Origin: Pseudophaeobacter sp965641885
GTDB lineage: Bacteria > Pseudomonadota > Alphaproteobacteria > Rhodobacterales > Rhodobacteraceae
DNA length: 64,000 nt
Reading direction: 5' to 3'
Assembly: GCA_965641885.1 (NCBI GenBank)
Contig: OZ282574.1
Location: 2,790,001-2,854,000, forward strand
Within the stretch, counting starts at the first letter, position 1. Each line of letters starts with the position of its first letter. The notes below the pieces were generated by a model. That model worked only from the letters and a program-made list of their open reading frames with translations, was not told the origin of the DNA and searched no databases. Positions 41,317-48,801 of the stretch are shown one piece after another. The position numbers were made by a program, and so were the translations under genes.

Positions 41317-41346
41317 AATGACCGAGGCGTATTCCCCTCGGTCATT
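41317..41346. terminator. Perfect 11-bp hairpin between convergent genes
   Basis: AATGACCGAGG (41317-41327) pairs with CCTCGGTCATT (41336-41346) around an 8-base loop. It lies between the copper cluster and the haloperoxidase gene. A T-rich tail is weak on both sides, so the terminator role is likely but not sure. Confidence 0.55.
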
Positions 41347-41454
41347 GCCCAAGAAGATCATCATTCAAAGTAACGCAGCCTTTAAGGGACATAGATCGTG
41401 CTTCAGTGTCAAAATGGTGCCCCTTGCCACCTTGAAAGATGGCGACCTTGTGCG

Positions 41455-43239
41455 TTACCGCGCCCCGATCCGAACATTCTTGCCATCGAAGGTAGGTAAA
41501 TTCATCACAAAATCATCCATTGGATAACAGATGGCCTGTTCTTCCAGCAATCCGATGGCTATTTCCTCGCCCATTCTTAAGCTGTCATAATAATCTGAGA
41601 AATAGTGAACACCCGCCATATTGCGGCCAATTGAGATGTTTGATGCAAGTTTGTTCAACTCCCCCTCAAGCGTCAGCGGGCAACCCTTTATGTCCTTGGA
41701 AGTCAGTTTGTTGCCATCTTTATCCGGCTCAAAACAGACCGGTTTCGAAATAGTGCGATAAAACCCTGCTTTATCAAAGTTGCAGTTCTTCTCGCCAGTC
41801 TTCTTATCAATCTCTGCATTGATGCCGAGAACAGCACCTGTGTCGAAGAATGCCTTCAAAATAGTCGTGCATGCCCCAGCGACAGCGGCGTGGCCTGCTC
41901 CGTATGTTGGGTGCATGGGTGAGCCTTCTTGAAAGGCCATAGGCAGCAGGAAATTACCATTCGGAAGGGCTCCATCGGGGCCGTTGTGCCCCTGGATTTT
42001 TTCCAGGGTCTGATCCAGATCTTTGCGCATTTTGCTCAGATGCCCACAGATAGAGGGGAATTCCGCTTCCAGTTCCTCCACTCGGGAAATTCGGCCTGCC
42101 AGCGCTTCGGGCCGCAACCTCAGGTGGGTGTTGAATTTCTGAAAACGCACCGCCTTGAGCGCCCGCGTTGCGACCTCGGTCACCAGCGTCAAAATATGCG
42201 GCCCACCCCAAAGAGCAAACCCGCCAGCGTTCTGAGCGATGCCATCTGTGTCGCCTAGCCCATACATGTTACGCATGCCTGAGAGCTTGGCAAAGGCGGG
42301 GTCAAACGGCGTCCCCATCTTCAAAAGTATCAGTGTCGCATTCAAATAGGCCTGGTACAGCGCATCGAAATGAACATAGGTCGCCAGATCCCGGGGCGTA
42401 CAGATAAAGCGACGATTGCAGTCAAGCGTCTGACCCGGCGTACATTTATTGACATCATAGCCATTTTGAACACGCAGCCATTCCTTCCATGTCTGCATAA
42501 AGTCCTCACCGGACTTTGCTACCGGAACACGTTGATTAATTTCCTGCGCACCATAGCTGATGAAGCCGTCGGAAATTTTTTGGCAATTGTCATTTCCAAT
42601 CCAGAGAAACTGCGACACGTAGGGGCCAATTTCGACGTTGACCGATGAGCCACGAAAGGCGGTTTGTCGGTCAATCTTTGCAGTATCATCCGCCTTGCGC
42701 GGCCTGTTCGGGAAACCAGCTTTCGCATATGGCAATGCGTTCAGGCGATCAATTGATGCTTTAAGATCAGCCTCACCTGCACCGCCACCGCTGTCAAAAC
42801 TCGTCAATGGCACATCGCGCAGCAAGGCAAGCTCATAAACCTCGGCCATTTCAAAGGTCAGCTCGTCGCTGCAAAGCCGCGGCGCCGGCTGCATGGTCAC
42901 GGCCTGTGCATCCGGCCCTTCCAGATCATAGACAACGCCGGCGGTCGGGGCCTCCCACTTCCGGCGCGGCTCATCCGTGGGAACATAAACGCGCGAGGTG
43001 AAGGGTTCAGCAAACCCCTCATTAATACACCCGCGAAAAGCCTCAAAATGGGAGGGATCGTCGACGACCCCAAGCACATCGTGATGCTTCAGTCCTTTTG
43101 TAAAACTCATGGCATAATGCGCCTGAGCATACCGCTGTTCGTCTCCGTTTGCCTCGTGTTTTGGATGCGGGCGATGCCGGGCTTTCGATGCGGCTTCAAC
43201 ACGAATTCGATAAGATTCTTCTGACCGATCAGGTTTCAT
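41455..43239 (-). CDS. Vanadium-dependent haloperoxidase (algal bromoperoxidase type)
   Basis: A 594-residue protein from the ATG at 43239, which has a GGAGAA site; the longer frame is rejected. The vanadate pocket of algal bromoperoxidases is recognisable: Lys368 and Arg376 (QKFNTHLRLRP, spacing 8), His443 and His450 (MHPTYGAGHA, spacing 7), and Arg539 and His545 (GRNMAGVHYF, spacing 6). The usual Ser next to Gly-His is Ala here. Length is that of algal enzymes. No signal peptide is visible. It would use hydrogen peroxide to oxidise bromide or iodide, for example in defence or signal disruption. It is alone, opposite to the copper cluster. Confidence 0.85.
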   Translation of the reverse strand: MKPDRSEESYRIRVEAASKARHRPHPKHEANGDEQRYAQAHYAMSFTKGLKHHDVLGVVDDPSHFEAFRGCINEGFAEPFTSRVYVPTDEPRRKWEAPTAGVVYDLEGPDAQAVTMQPAPRLCSDELTFEMAEVYELALLRDVPLTSFDSGGGAGEADLKASIDRLNALPYAKAGFPNRPRKADDTAKIDRQTAFRGSSVNVEIGPYVSQFLWIGNDNCQKISDGFISYGAQEINQRVPVAKSGEDFMQTWKEWLRVQNGYDVNKCTPGQTLDCNRRFICTPRDLATYVHFDALYQAYLNATLILLKMGTPFDPAFAKLSGMRNMYGLGDTDGIAQNAGGFALWGGPHILTLVTEVATRALKAVRFQKFNTHLRLRPEALAGRISRVEELEAEFPSICGHLSKMRKDLDQTLEKIQGHNGPDGALPNGNFLLPMAFQEGSPMHPTYGAGHAAVAGACTTILKAFFDTGAVLGINAEIDKKTGEKNCNFDKAGFYRTISKPVCFEPDKDGNKLTSKDIKGCPLTLEGELNKLASNISIGRNMAGVHYFSDYYDSLRMGEEIAIGLLEEQAICYPMDDFVMNLPTFDGKNVRIGAR

Positions 43240-43763
43240 GGAAAAATTCTCCAATAAAAAAATTTGGGGTAAAGCCCCATTATTTTCCATTGAATTAGTG
43301 TCGCTGTCAATATTCCTGAAAACCATTAGCGCATGCGACTGATATCCCTCAATAACGCCCGGAACATTTACCTCTAATTGCTGAATATTGCCAACCACCG
43401 CCAAGTGATTGTGCAACAGGCATTCAATATCTGTACAATTACCCCGCAATAAGCAGCACATAAAAAAACTGCCATTGGAGCAATTGCTACGAAAGTTCAC
43501 TTTTGTCCGCAGCGCGGCCGCTCGTTCCGGGCAAAGCCTTGGCCAGGGTCACGGCTGCTCGCCGAAGGGGGGCGCTGCGCAGCTGGATCCGGGGTCGAGA
43601 GGATAAAGAGCTATGGATCAGCTGCGCTGCGTTTTCCGTGATCTTTAGCACCGTGATGCTGCGCCTTCTCCAATAGAGCAGTCCGCCGCCAATTAGGGAA
43701 CCGGAGCACCACAGAGGGCGCTAAAAATACTAAACCTGAAGAGATTACCGAACTCGGTTGTGT
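43240..43763. other. Upstream region of haloperoxidase, no gene
   Basis: About 520 bases. The minus-strand extension of the haloperoxidase frame to 43500 has Cys-rich, unlikely sequence and no ribosome binding site. The rest has no supported gene. The haloperoxidase promoter lies here. Confidence 0.4.
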
Positions 43764-43850
43764 TCACTCAGCTAGCATCAACCTAGCCCCAGCGTGATGC
43801 TGATAAAGACGCAATGGATTGCCATCCGGATCCCCAATCAGGGCGCTCAT
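43764..43850 (-). CDS. Short coupled ORF after spike fibre gene
   Basis: A 28-codon frame (MSALIGDPDGNPLRLYQHHA and 8 more) whose ATG overlaps the TGA of the spike-fibre gene in ATGA form. The GDPDGNPLRLYQ segment resembles a glyoxalase-type C-terminus, so it could be a gene fragment. It is too short to confirm. Confidence 0.3.
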   Translation of the reverse strand: MSALIGDPDGNPLRLYQHHAGARLMLAE

Positions 43851-45574
43851 GTTGTGGCCTCCACCAGACCGGCATCCTCAATGTCCTCAGCCCAGATCCG
43901 CAGTCTGGTCACAGTCATGTTTCCGGTGGACGCGACATCGGCCGACCTTGCAATCAAATCAGGCAGAGCTGACAGCGGGCTGACGGATGTTGTCGCCCCG
44001 TCAGATGCTCCCTGAATAGAGATGGCAGTGTGTCTGAAAGCATACCGGAATGGCACATCGACACCGGGCGCTTTGTCATCAGCTGATGTGGCTGCGGCGG
44101 CCTGCACTCCGTCAGCTTTGCTAACGAAAAACATCTGCCCTGTGCTTGCGGTGTTCGTGCTGAGTTCCGCCCTAATCCGGTTGCCAGTATCCTCGGACCA
44201 GACAAACGGTATGACGGTCGCAAACGCATCCTCATCCTCATAGGTCATATAGCCCTCAATGGCTATTGAGACAGCAGCGGGCATGGTAACCTGACGGAGG
44301 GTTACGTTGTCGACGCGGCAGGACGTTTCCGTCGTGAGGTTGCGCAACCCAATCTGGTTGGCGCTCACCTCGGCGGTGAACAGATATGAATTGCGACCGG
44401 GGCCGAACCCGCCGATGCTTAGGGATTCTGCCTGGTATACTGTCCCTGACCCGCCGCTCGCATCAAATTCAAGAACATAAGCATCGCCGGGATTGAGGCC
44501 AACAAATTGGACAAGCCCCGCAGTTCCGGTGTCATTTGCAAGCACCAGCTCTCCATCGGACACAGATGCAAGGCCACCGGCCTCGCTCGTATCTGTCCAA
44601 CCCGTCAGGCCATTCGCGAAGTCACCGTTGGACACAAATTCAGGTCCCGGGGCCCCAACGGCCTTGGCAAGGGCGACTTGGTTTACTGAAAGGGTTTCAC
44701 CGGCGACTGTTACGGCAGAGGCATCTGTTGAGATGTAGCCGGTTGGGTGACGCGCTTCTGCCAATTGCAGCCCTGTGATTGTGTGCTCACCTGTCGTCTC
44801 TGGGTCGGACGCACCTGTGGCATCGGTGTAGGCCGGGAACATCTGCGCGGTGAGAACACCGGAGAACCCCGTGGTGTCTATCGCGAACCAACAGAACCAG
44901 TGGTCGCCCCTGTCCTCCACTTGCCTTTCCACAACCCGCGCGTCCCAAAGAGAGAGCAAGCTGCCGTCAACAGCGTTGACTGACATGCCGCCGTGGTAAC
45001 TGGTGCCGCTGACGCTTTGATGCAGGCGGAGGCCAAAATGCGACGTGGCTGCGTCCTGCTTGGCGAGTAGGAAGCTGGCACAGTAGATATCGCTGCTGAG
45101 GCCCGAAACCTGCTGTTTAAGGTAGGTATACAGATCGGTGCGCTGGTCGCTGACCTCAAACGCTGGAAGGCCAGCAAGTGTACCATTCGCAACAGAGCTT
45201 GCACTTGCAGAAAAGCTCCAGGCCGACGCCCCATTGATCAAGTTCTGGCTGTCCGCGAACAGATTGGTCGCTCCGGCAGACGACACGGTAATCCCAGCAG
45301 GAACCAGCGTGCCATTTTGCCAGATGTGGTGGCCTGTGCGCGCCTCTCCCGCAGGCACAGGCGTGATGTTCCCCAGGGCGTTGACCTTCCAGTCGGCAGA
45401 CAGGCGAGAAAAGTCGAACAGATCAGCGAAAGCCATAGCGCGGCTATTAACGGCATAGACCCCGGTCGCAAAATCCCCAATCAGTGCAGGCGCCAGGCCG
45501 ACCACGTGGGAACGTGCCACCGGTGAAGCCTGCGCAGCACAAACCCCCAGCCCCAGGCCCAGTATCATAGCCAC
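43847..45574 (-). CDS. GTA-type head spike fibre protein
   Basis: A 575-residue protein, rich in Ser, Thr, Gly and Ala, with a hydrophobic start that may not be a true signal. It contains beta-sandwich carbohydrate-binding-like stretches (FVSNGDFANGLTGWTDTSEA, then LEFDASGGSGTVYQAESLS, and a laminin-like VSIAIEGYMTYEDEDAFATV). It directly follows the spike base gene with a 10-base overlap. In Rhodobacter capsulatus, GhsA/GhsB (rcc01079/rcc01080) form head spikes that bind cell capsule. The fibre call relies on this gene order and on the sequence style; fibres vary strongly among strains. Confidence 0.6.
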   Translation of the reverse strand: MAMILGLGLGVCAAQASPVARSHVVGLAPALIGDFATGVYAVNSRAMAFADLFDFSRLSADWKVNALGNITPVPAGEARTGHHIWQNGTLVPAGITVSSAGATNLFADSQNLINGASAWSFSASASSVANGTLAGLPAFEVSDQRTDLYTYLKQQVSGLSSDIYCASFLLAKQDAATSHFGLRLHQSVSGTSYHGGMSVNAVDGSLLSLWDARVVERQVEDRGDHWFCWFAIDTTGFSGVLTAQMFPAYTDATGASDPETTGEHTITGLQLAEARHPTGYISTDASAVTVAGETLSVNQVALAKAVGAPGPEFVSNGDFANGLTGWTDTSEAGGLASVSDGELVLANDTGTAGLVQFVGLNPGDAYVLEFDASGGSGTVYQAESLSIGGFGPGRNSYLFTAEVSANQIGLRNLTTETSCRVDNVTLRQVTMPAAVSIAIEGYMTYEDEDAFATVIPFVWSEDTGNRIRAELSTNTASTGQMFFVSKADGVQAAAATSADDKAPGVDVPFRYAFRHTAISIQGASDGATTSVSPLSALPDLIARSADVASTGNMTVTRLRIWAEDIEDAGLVEATT

Positions 45575-45828
45575 CCCACAACTGTTGCAGTGGTGCCGGT
45601 TGCCTCAATCCCCACAGCAGAAAACTGCAGAATTTCGCCAGCGGCTACGGGATAAGCGATCACATCACCACTGACATCGCGCAGGGCAACAGCGCCGGAG
45701 GTCAGTGCGCGCAACACGCGGGGGCGGATTGGCAGATCAACGCCATCGGCCGGCACAACGGCAAAGTGCCGAGTGGCAGGGCTGTTCAGACCACGGATCT
45801 GGGCGGCAAATGGATCATATGTGGGCAT
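45565..45828 (-). CDS. GTA-type head spike base protein (rcc01079 family)
   Basis: An 87-residue protein with the pattern of the rcc01079-type spike base: TYDPFAAQIRGLNSPATRHF, then the beta strands of ALTSGAVALRDVSGDVIAYP and ATGTTATVVGWL. It has an AAGGAAC site before its ATG. It would link the capsid to the spike fibre encoded just downstream. The main GTA structural cluster is not in this window; in this order the spike genes are usually a separate locus. Confidence 0.7.
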   Translation of the reverse strand: MPTYDPFAAQIRGLNSPATRHFAVVPADGVDLPIRPRVLRALTSGAVALRDVSGDVIAYPVAAGEILQFSAVGIEATGTTATVVGWL

Positions 45829-46369
45829 GGTTAGGTTCCTTGTAAGGTATTGAACTGGGTGGCCCAGCTGCGGGCCGGGGTCTTTCCGGCTCTCGGCAAC
45901 GCGTGCCAGCTTGCCTTCGGCCCAGGTACGCCCCCGCGCCTGGGCAAGCAGAGCCTCTCACAGCCGTTACAGCCAAAGGCATTGGTCCAAGATAACCTTG
46001 ATAGGGTTGCAGAAGCGCAGCAGGCACGTTCGCGGATATAGCAACGCGCACAGCAGCAGCGCCCAGCAAAGGCGACAAAGGCACATTGCGGCCTCTCATC
46101 TGATTGAATTTCCTCGAAAAAGCTTACCACCCCAGTGCCCCGGAGACGGCAATGAAGCGATCATCTTTCAGACATACGCCCGATTTGCCTCCGTCCCCCC
46201 CCCGCAGGACAGTGCTGAGGGTCCGGATTTTATCCAGATCCAAAAGGCTCAATCGCTGCAGGTCAGTCGGCGTCGACCAAGCAATATTTGGGAAGGAGGC
46301 GTTTAGTGCGGGAAAGGAGAACTGCAACACATTCTGACGTCTGCTGGCAGGTGTCTGGTTGCAGGTGTC
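45829..46369. other. Spacer between tRNA-Val and spike genes
   Basis: About 540 bases. Minus-strand frames at 45815-46099 and 45831-46130 are low-complexity and Cys- or Pro-rich, and neither has context to support it. The far end carries the repeat array at 46347-46374, which touches the tRNA. The spike-gene promoter is probably in the left third. Confidence 0.4.

Positions 46370-46374
<5 letters not shown>
46347..46374. repeat. Two tandem 14-bp units at tRNA-Val 3' end
   Basis: GCAGGTGTCTGGTT (46347-46360) and GCAGGTGTCTGGTG (46361-46374) differ in the last base. The second unit runs into the encoded CCA end of tRNA-Val. Confidence 0.85.
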
Positions 46375-46445
<71 letters not shown>

Positions 46446-46502
46446 CACACGCTGGGATTTAGCCAAAGACCGGGCCGGGCGCAAGAGGGGCACTGAAGAA
46501 AT

Positions 46503-46841
46503 TTACTCTGCCGCGTCAGTTTCTTGCCCCGCGGCATTTCCCTCATGGGGCTGACGCAATCTGCACATATGCACAGTGCCGTTCGTCTTGGCCAGGCTAC
46601 GGTTAAGACGCAACTTCCCAAAGGGCCTGAGGTTGAGATCCCGCCCCGAAGCAACCGCTTCTCCGAGGATCGCCAAAAGTGCTTCTACAACGGGCTTGGC
46701 CTCCTTTTTCTGAATGCCCGACCGTAAAACGGCCTCATCAATCAGCTCTTTCTTGTTCATTGCAGGCGCTTTGATCTCGTGCTCCTGGGCGGCATCCAAT
46801 GTGATCGACGGAGAGACGGTTTTATCTGAAGTGGCTGACAC
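46503..46841 (-). CDS. HU-family DNA-binding protein with N-terminal tail
   Basis: A 112-residue protein from a GTG at 46841 with AAAGGA upstream. After a 28-residue disordered tail, residues about 29-100 form the HU fold (NKKELIDEAVLRSGIQKKEA, then VVEALLAILGEAVASGRDLN, then FGKLRLNRSL). The arm is shorter than in true HU, and a C-terminal Glu/Gln-rich stretch follows. It probably shapes DNA. The tail and the sequence type fit a Rhodobacterales HU-like family rather than the main HU. Confidence 0.75.
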   Translation of the reverse strand: MSATSDKTVSPSITLDAAQEHEIKAPAMNKKELIDEAVLRSGIQKKEAKPVVEALLAILGEAVASGRDLNLRPFGKLRLNRSLAKTNGTVHMCRLRQPHEGNAAGQETDAAE

Positions 46842-47008
46842 GAGAGATCCTTTCGTGATCTGTTGACTGAATGCTGCGTCGGGCTGAGGGCAGAGCGCCA
46901 GCCTTGTTTGCCAAAAAATGTTAACCTGTGGCTTTGTCCAAATGTCGCCTTTGGCTAAGGAGAAAGCAAAGCCAAACGGTGAAAACATTCTGTTTGTTGA
47001 TTTTAAAA

Positions 47009-47464
47009 TCAGAATTGCGGCAAAGAATTGCGCGCGATCATTGTGCGCAGGGTAAAACTGGAACGCGTGTTGCGAATGCCGGGAACCCGCATCAGGCGCG
47101 CCTCCAGGAAGCGGTCGAAATCAGTGAGATCCTGCGCCACGACCCGCAGCAAAATATCGCGGCTTCCGGTCATCAGATAGCATTCCATGACTTCTTCAAA
47201 CTTGCTCACCGCGCGTTCAAAGGCCTGCAACGCATCAGTCGACTGATGTTCAAGCTCCACCGCGACAAAAATCGTCACCGGCAAGCCCAGTTTGGCCTGA
47301 TCCACCCGCCCAGAGTAGCCAGTGATCACCCCGGCATCCTCCAGCATAGCAACACGGCGCGCGCAGGGCGTTGGCGAAAGACCAACCCGCTCTGACAACT
47401 CCGCCATTTTGATCCGCCCCTCGGCCTGCAAAATGGCGACAATCTTGCGATCTATTGCATCCAT
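47009..47464 (-). CDS. Lrp/AsnC-family regulator
   Basis: A 151-residue regulator from the ATG at 47464. Winged helix at residues about 3-60 (DRKIVAILQAEGRIKMAELS, then VGLSPTPCARRVAMLEDAGV), RAM domain after 70 (VAVELEHQSTDALQAFERAV, then YLMTGSRDILLRVVAQDL). It diverges from an amino-acid dehydrogenase, which it likely regulates in response to a branched-chain or similar amino acid. Confidence 0.87.
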   Translation of the reverse strand: MDAIDRKIVAILQAEGRIKMAELSERVGLSPTPCARRVAMLEDAGVITGYSGRVDQAKLGLPVTIFVAVELEHQSTDALQAFERAVSKFEEVMECYLMTGSRDILLRVVAQDLTDFDRFLEARLMRVPGIRNTRSSFTLRTMIARNSLPQF

Positions 47465-47595
47465 AGGGGTATCCTCCAGTTGATTACTCCAAACTAGAGA
47501 AAAGCTCCACAAAAGAAAGGTCAAACCCGATATTTTGGTGAAAATCTGCATTCCCGCTTCGCTAGATTGGCGCTCAGTGCCTTAGGAGCCATAAA

Positions 47596-48648
47596 ATGAA
47601 CATCACAGCCGTCGCATCCAAAACACATGAAGAAATTTATCGCGTAGAAGACCCTGCCCTTGGGCTGGTCGGCTTTATCGCGCTGCATTCGACCCAGCTG
47701 GGGCCTGCGGCCGGTGGGCTGCGGATGCGCCCCTACATCAGCGAAGACGAGGCGCTGGTGGATGTGAAACGGCTCAGCGAGGGGATGACCTATAAAAACG
47801 CTGCTGCAGGCCTTGCGCTGGGGGGCGGTAAGGCCGTGATCATCGGCGAGCCTGCCTCCGACAAGAGCCCTGCCCTGCTGCGCGCCTTTGCCCGTGCCAT
47901 TCACAGCCTTGAAGGGCGCTATTATACTGCCGAAGACATGGGCATGAGCCCGGCTGATATGGCCATTCTGGCCGAAGAGACTCCCTATGTTGCAGGCCTT
48001 GCAGAGGGAGAGTTTGCCAGTGGTGACCCCTCGCCGATCACCGCCCAGGGCATTTTCAATGCAATCAGTACGGCCAAGGCACACAAGACGGGCAGCAGAG
48101 ACCTCAGCACTGTCACGGTCTCGGTGCAGGGGCTTGGTCATGTGGGCTGGTGTCTCTGCGCGCTGCTGACGCAGGCCGGCGCGACCCTGGTGGTCACAGA
48201 TGTGAACCCTGCACAGCTACAAAAGGCCATCAAGGTATTTGGCGTCACAGCAGTCGCACCAGATGAGATCTACGGCGTCGCGGCTGATATTTTTGCCCCC
48301 TGCGCCATTGGCGGCATCCTCAATGCCAAGACCATTCCACAGCTGAAGGTGTCCATCGTCGCGGGCGGCGCCAATAACCAGCTGGCCACAGCTGAAGATG
48401 GCGCAGCCTTGCACAAAGCGGGCATCCTGTATGCGCCCGATTTTGTCGCCAACGGCGGCGGCATCATCAATGTCGCAACCGAAATCGAACAAATTGCAAA
48501 CCGCACCGCCTATGTGGCAGAAAAGCTGGCAGCGCTGGATCGCAGCATGGAATTGATCCTCAATCAGGCCAAATTTGAGGATCAAAGCCCCGATGCAGTG
48601 GCTGTCTCAACAGTGCTGGCAAAAATGGCGAGGCAAACTGCCGCCTAG
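47596..48648 (+). CDS. Leucine/Glu/Phe/Val-type amino-acid dehydrogenase
   Basis: A 350-residue NAD-dependent dehydrogenase. The catalytic Lys region is GLALGGGKAVII, and the earlier GPAAGGLRMRPY binds the substrate carboxylate. The Rossmann domain starts at VSVQGLGHVGWCLCALLTQA. It resembles leucine dehydrogenases (about 350-360 residues) more than hexameric GDH. It oxidatively deaminates a branched-chain amino acid, the first step of catabolism. The divergent Lrp gene, 131 bases away, supports an amino-acid-responsive role. Confidence 0.85.
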   Translation: MNITAVASKTHEEIYRVEDPALGLVGFIALHSTQLGPAAGGLRMRPYISEDEALVDVKRLSEGMTYKNAAAGLALGGGKAVIIGEPASDKSPALLRAFARAIHSLEGRYYTAEDMGMSPADMAILAEETPYVAGLAEGEFASGDPSPITAQGIFNAISTAKAHKTGSRDLSTVTVSVQGLGHVGWCLCALLTQAGATLVVTDVNPAQLQKAIKVFGVTAVAPDEIYGVAADIFAPCAIGGILNAKTIPQLKVSIVAGGANNQLATAEDGAALHKAGILYAPDFVANGGGIINVATEIEQIANRTAYVAEKLAALDRSMELILNQAKFEDQSPDAVAVSTVLAKMARQTAA

Positions 48649-48710
48649 ACCAGCGCGCTCTCAAGCAAAAGCCCGGATCAAGCGGGCCAGAACGCAAAGT
48701 GCACTATAGG

Positions 48711-48744
48711 AAAAGGGGGCGGCCCATATGAGCCGCCCCCTTTT
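48711..48744. terminator. Strong bidirectional terminator
   Basis: AAAAGGGGGCGGC (48711-48723) pairs with GCCGCCCCCTTTT (48732-48744). It ends both the dehydrogenase and the lon transcripts. Confidence 0.85.
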
Positions 48745-48801
48745 GACTACGTATTTAGCTGCACGGCGCAGGGGCTTCCTTTAGGGAGGCCTGCAGCCAT
48801 T

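Noticed and set aside
45831..46130. Two minus-strand frames before the spike genes
   Set aside because: Low-complexity Cys- or Pro-rich products without recognisable domains or supporting start sites.
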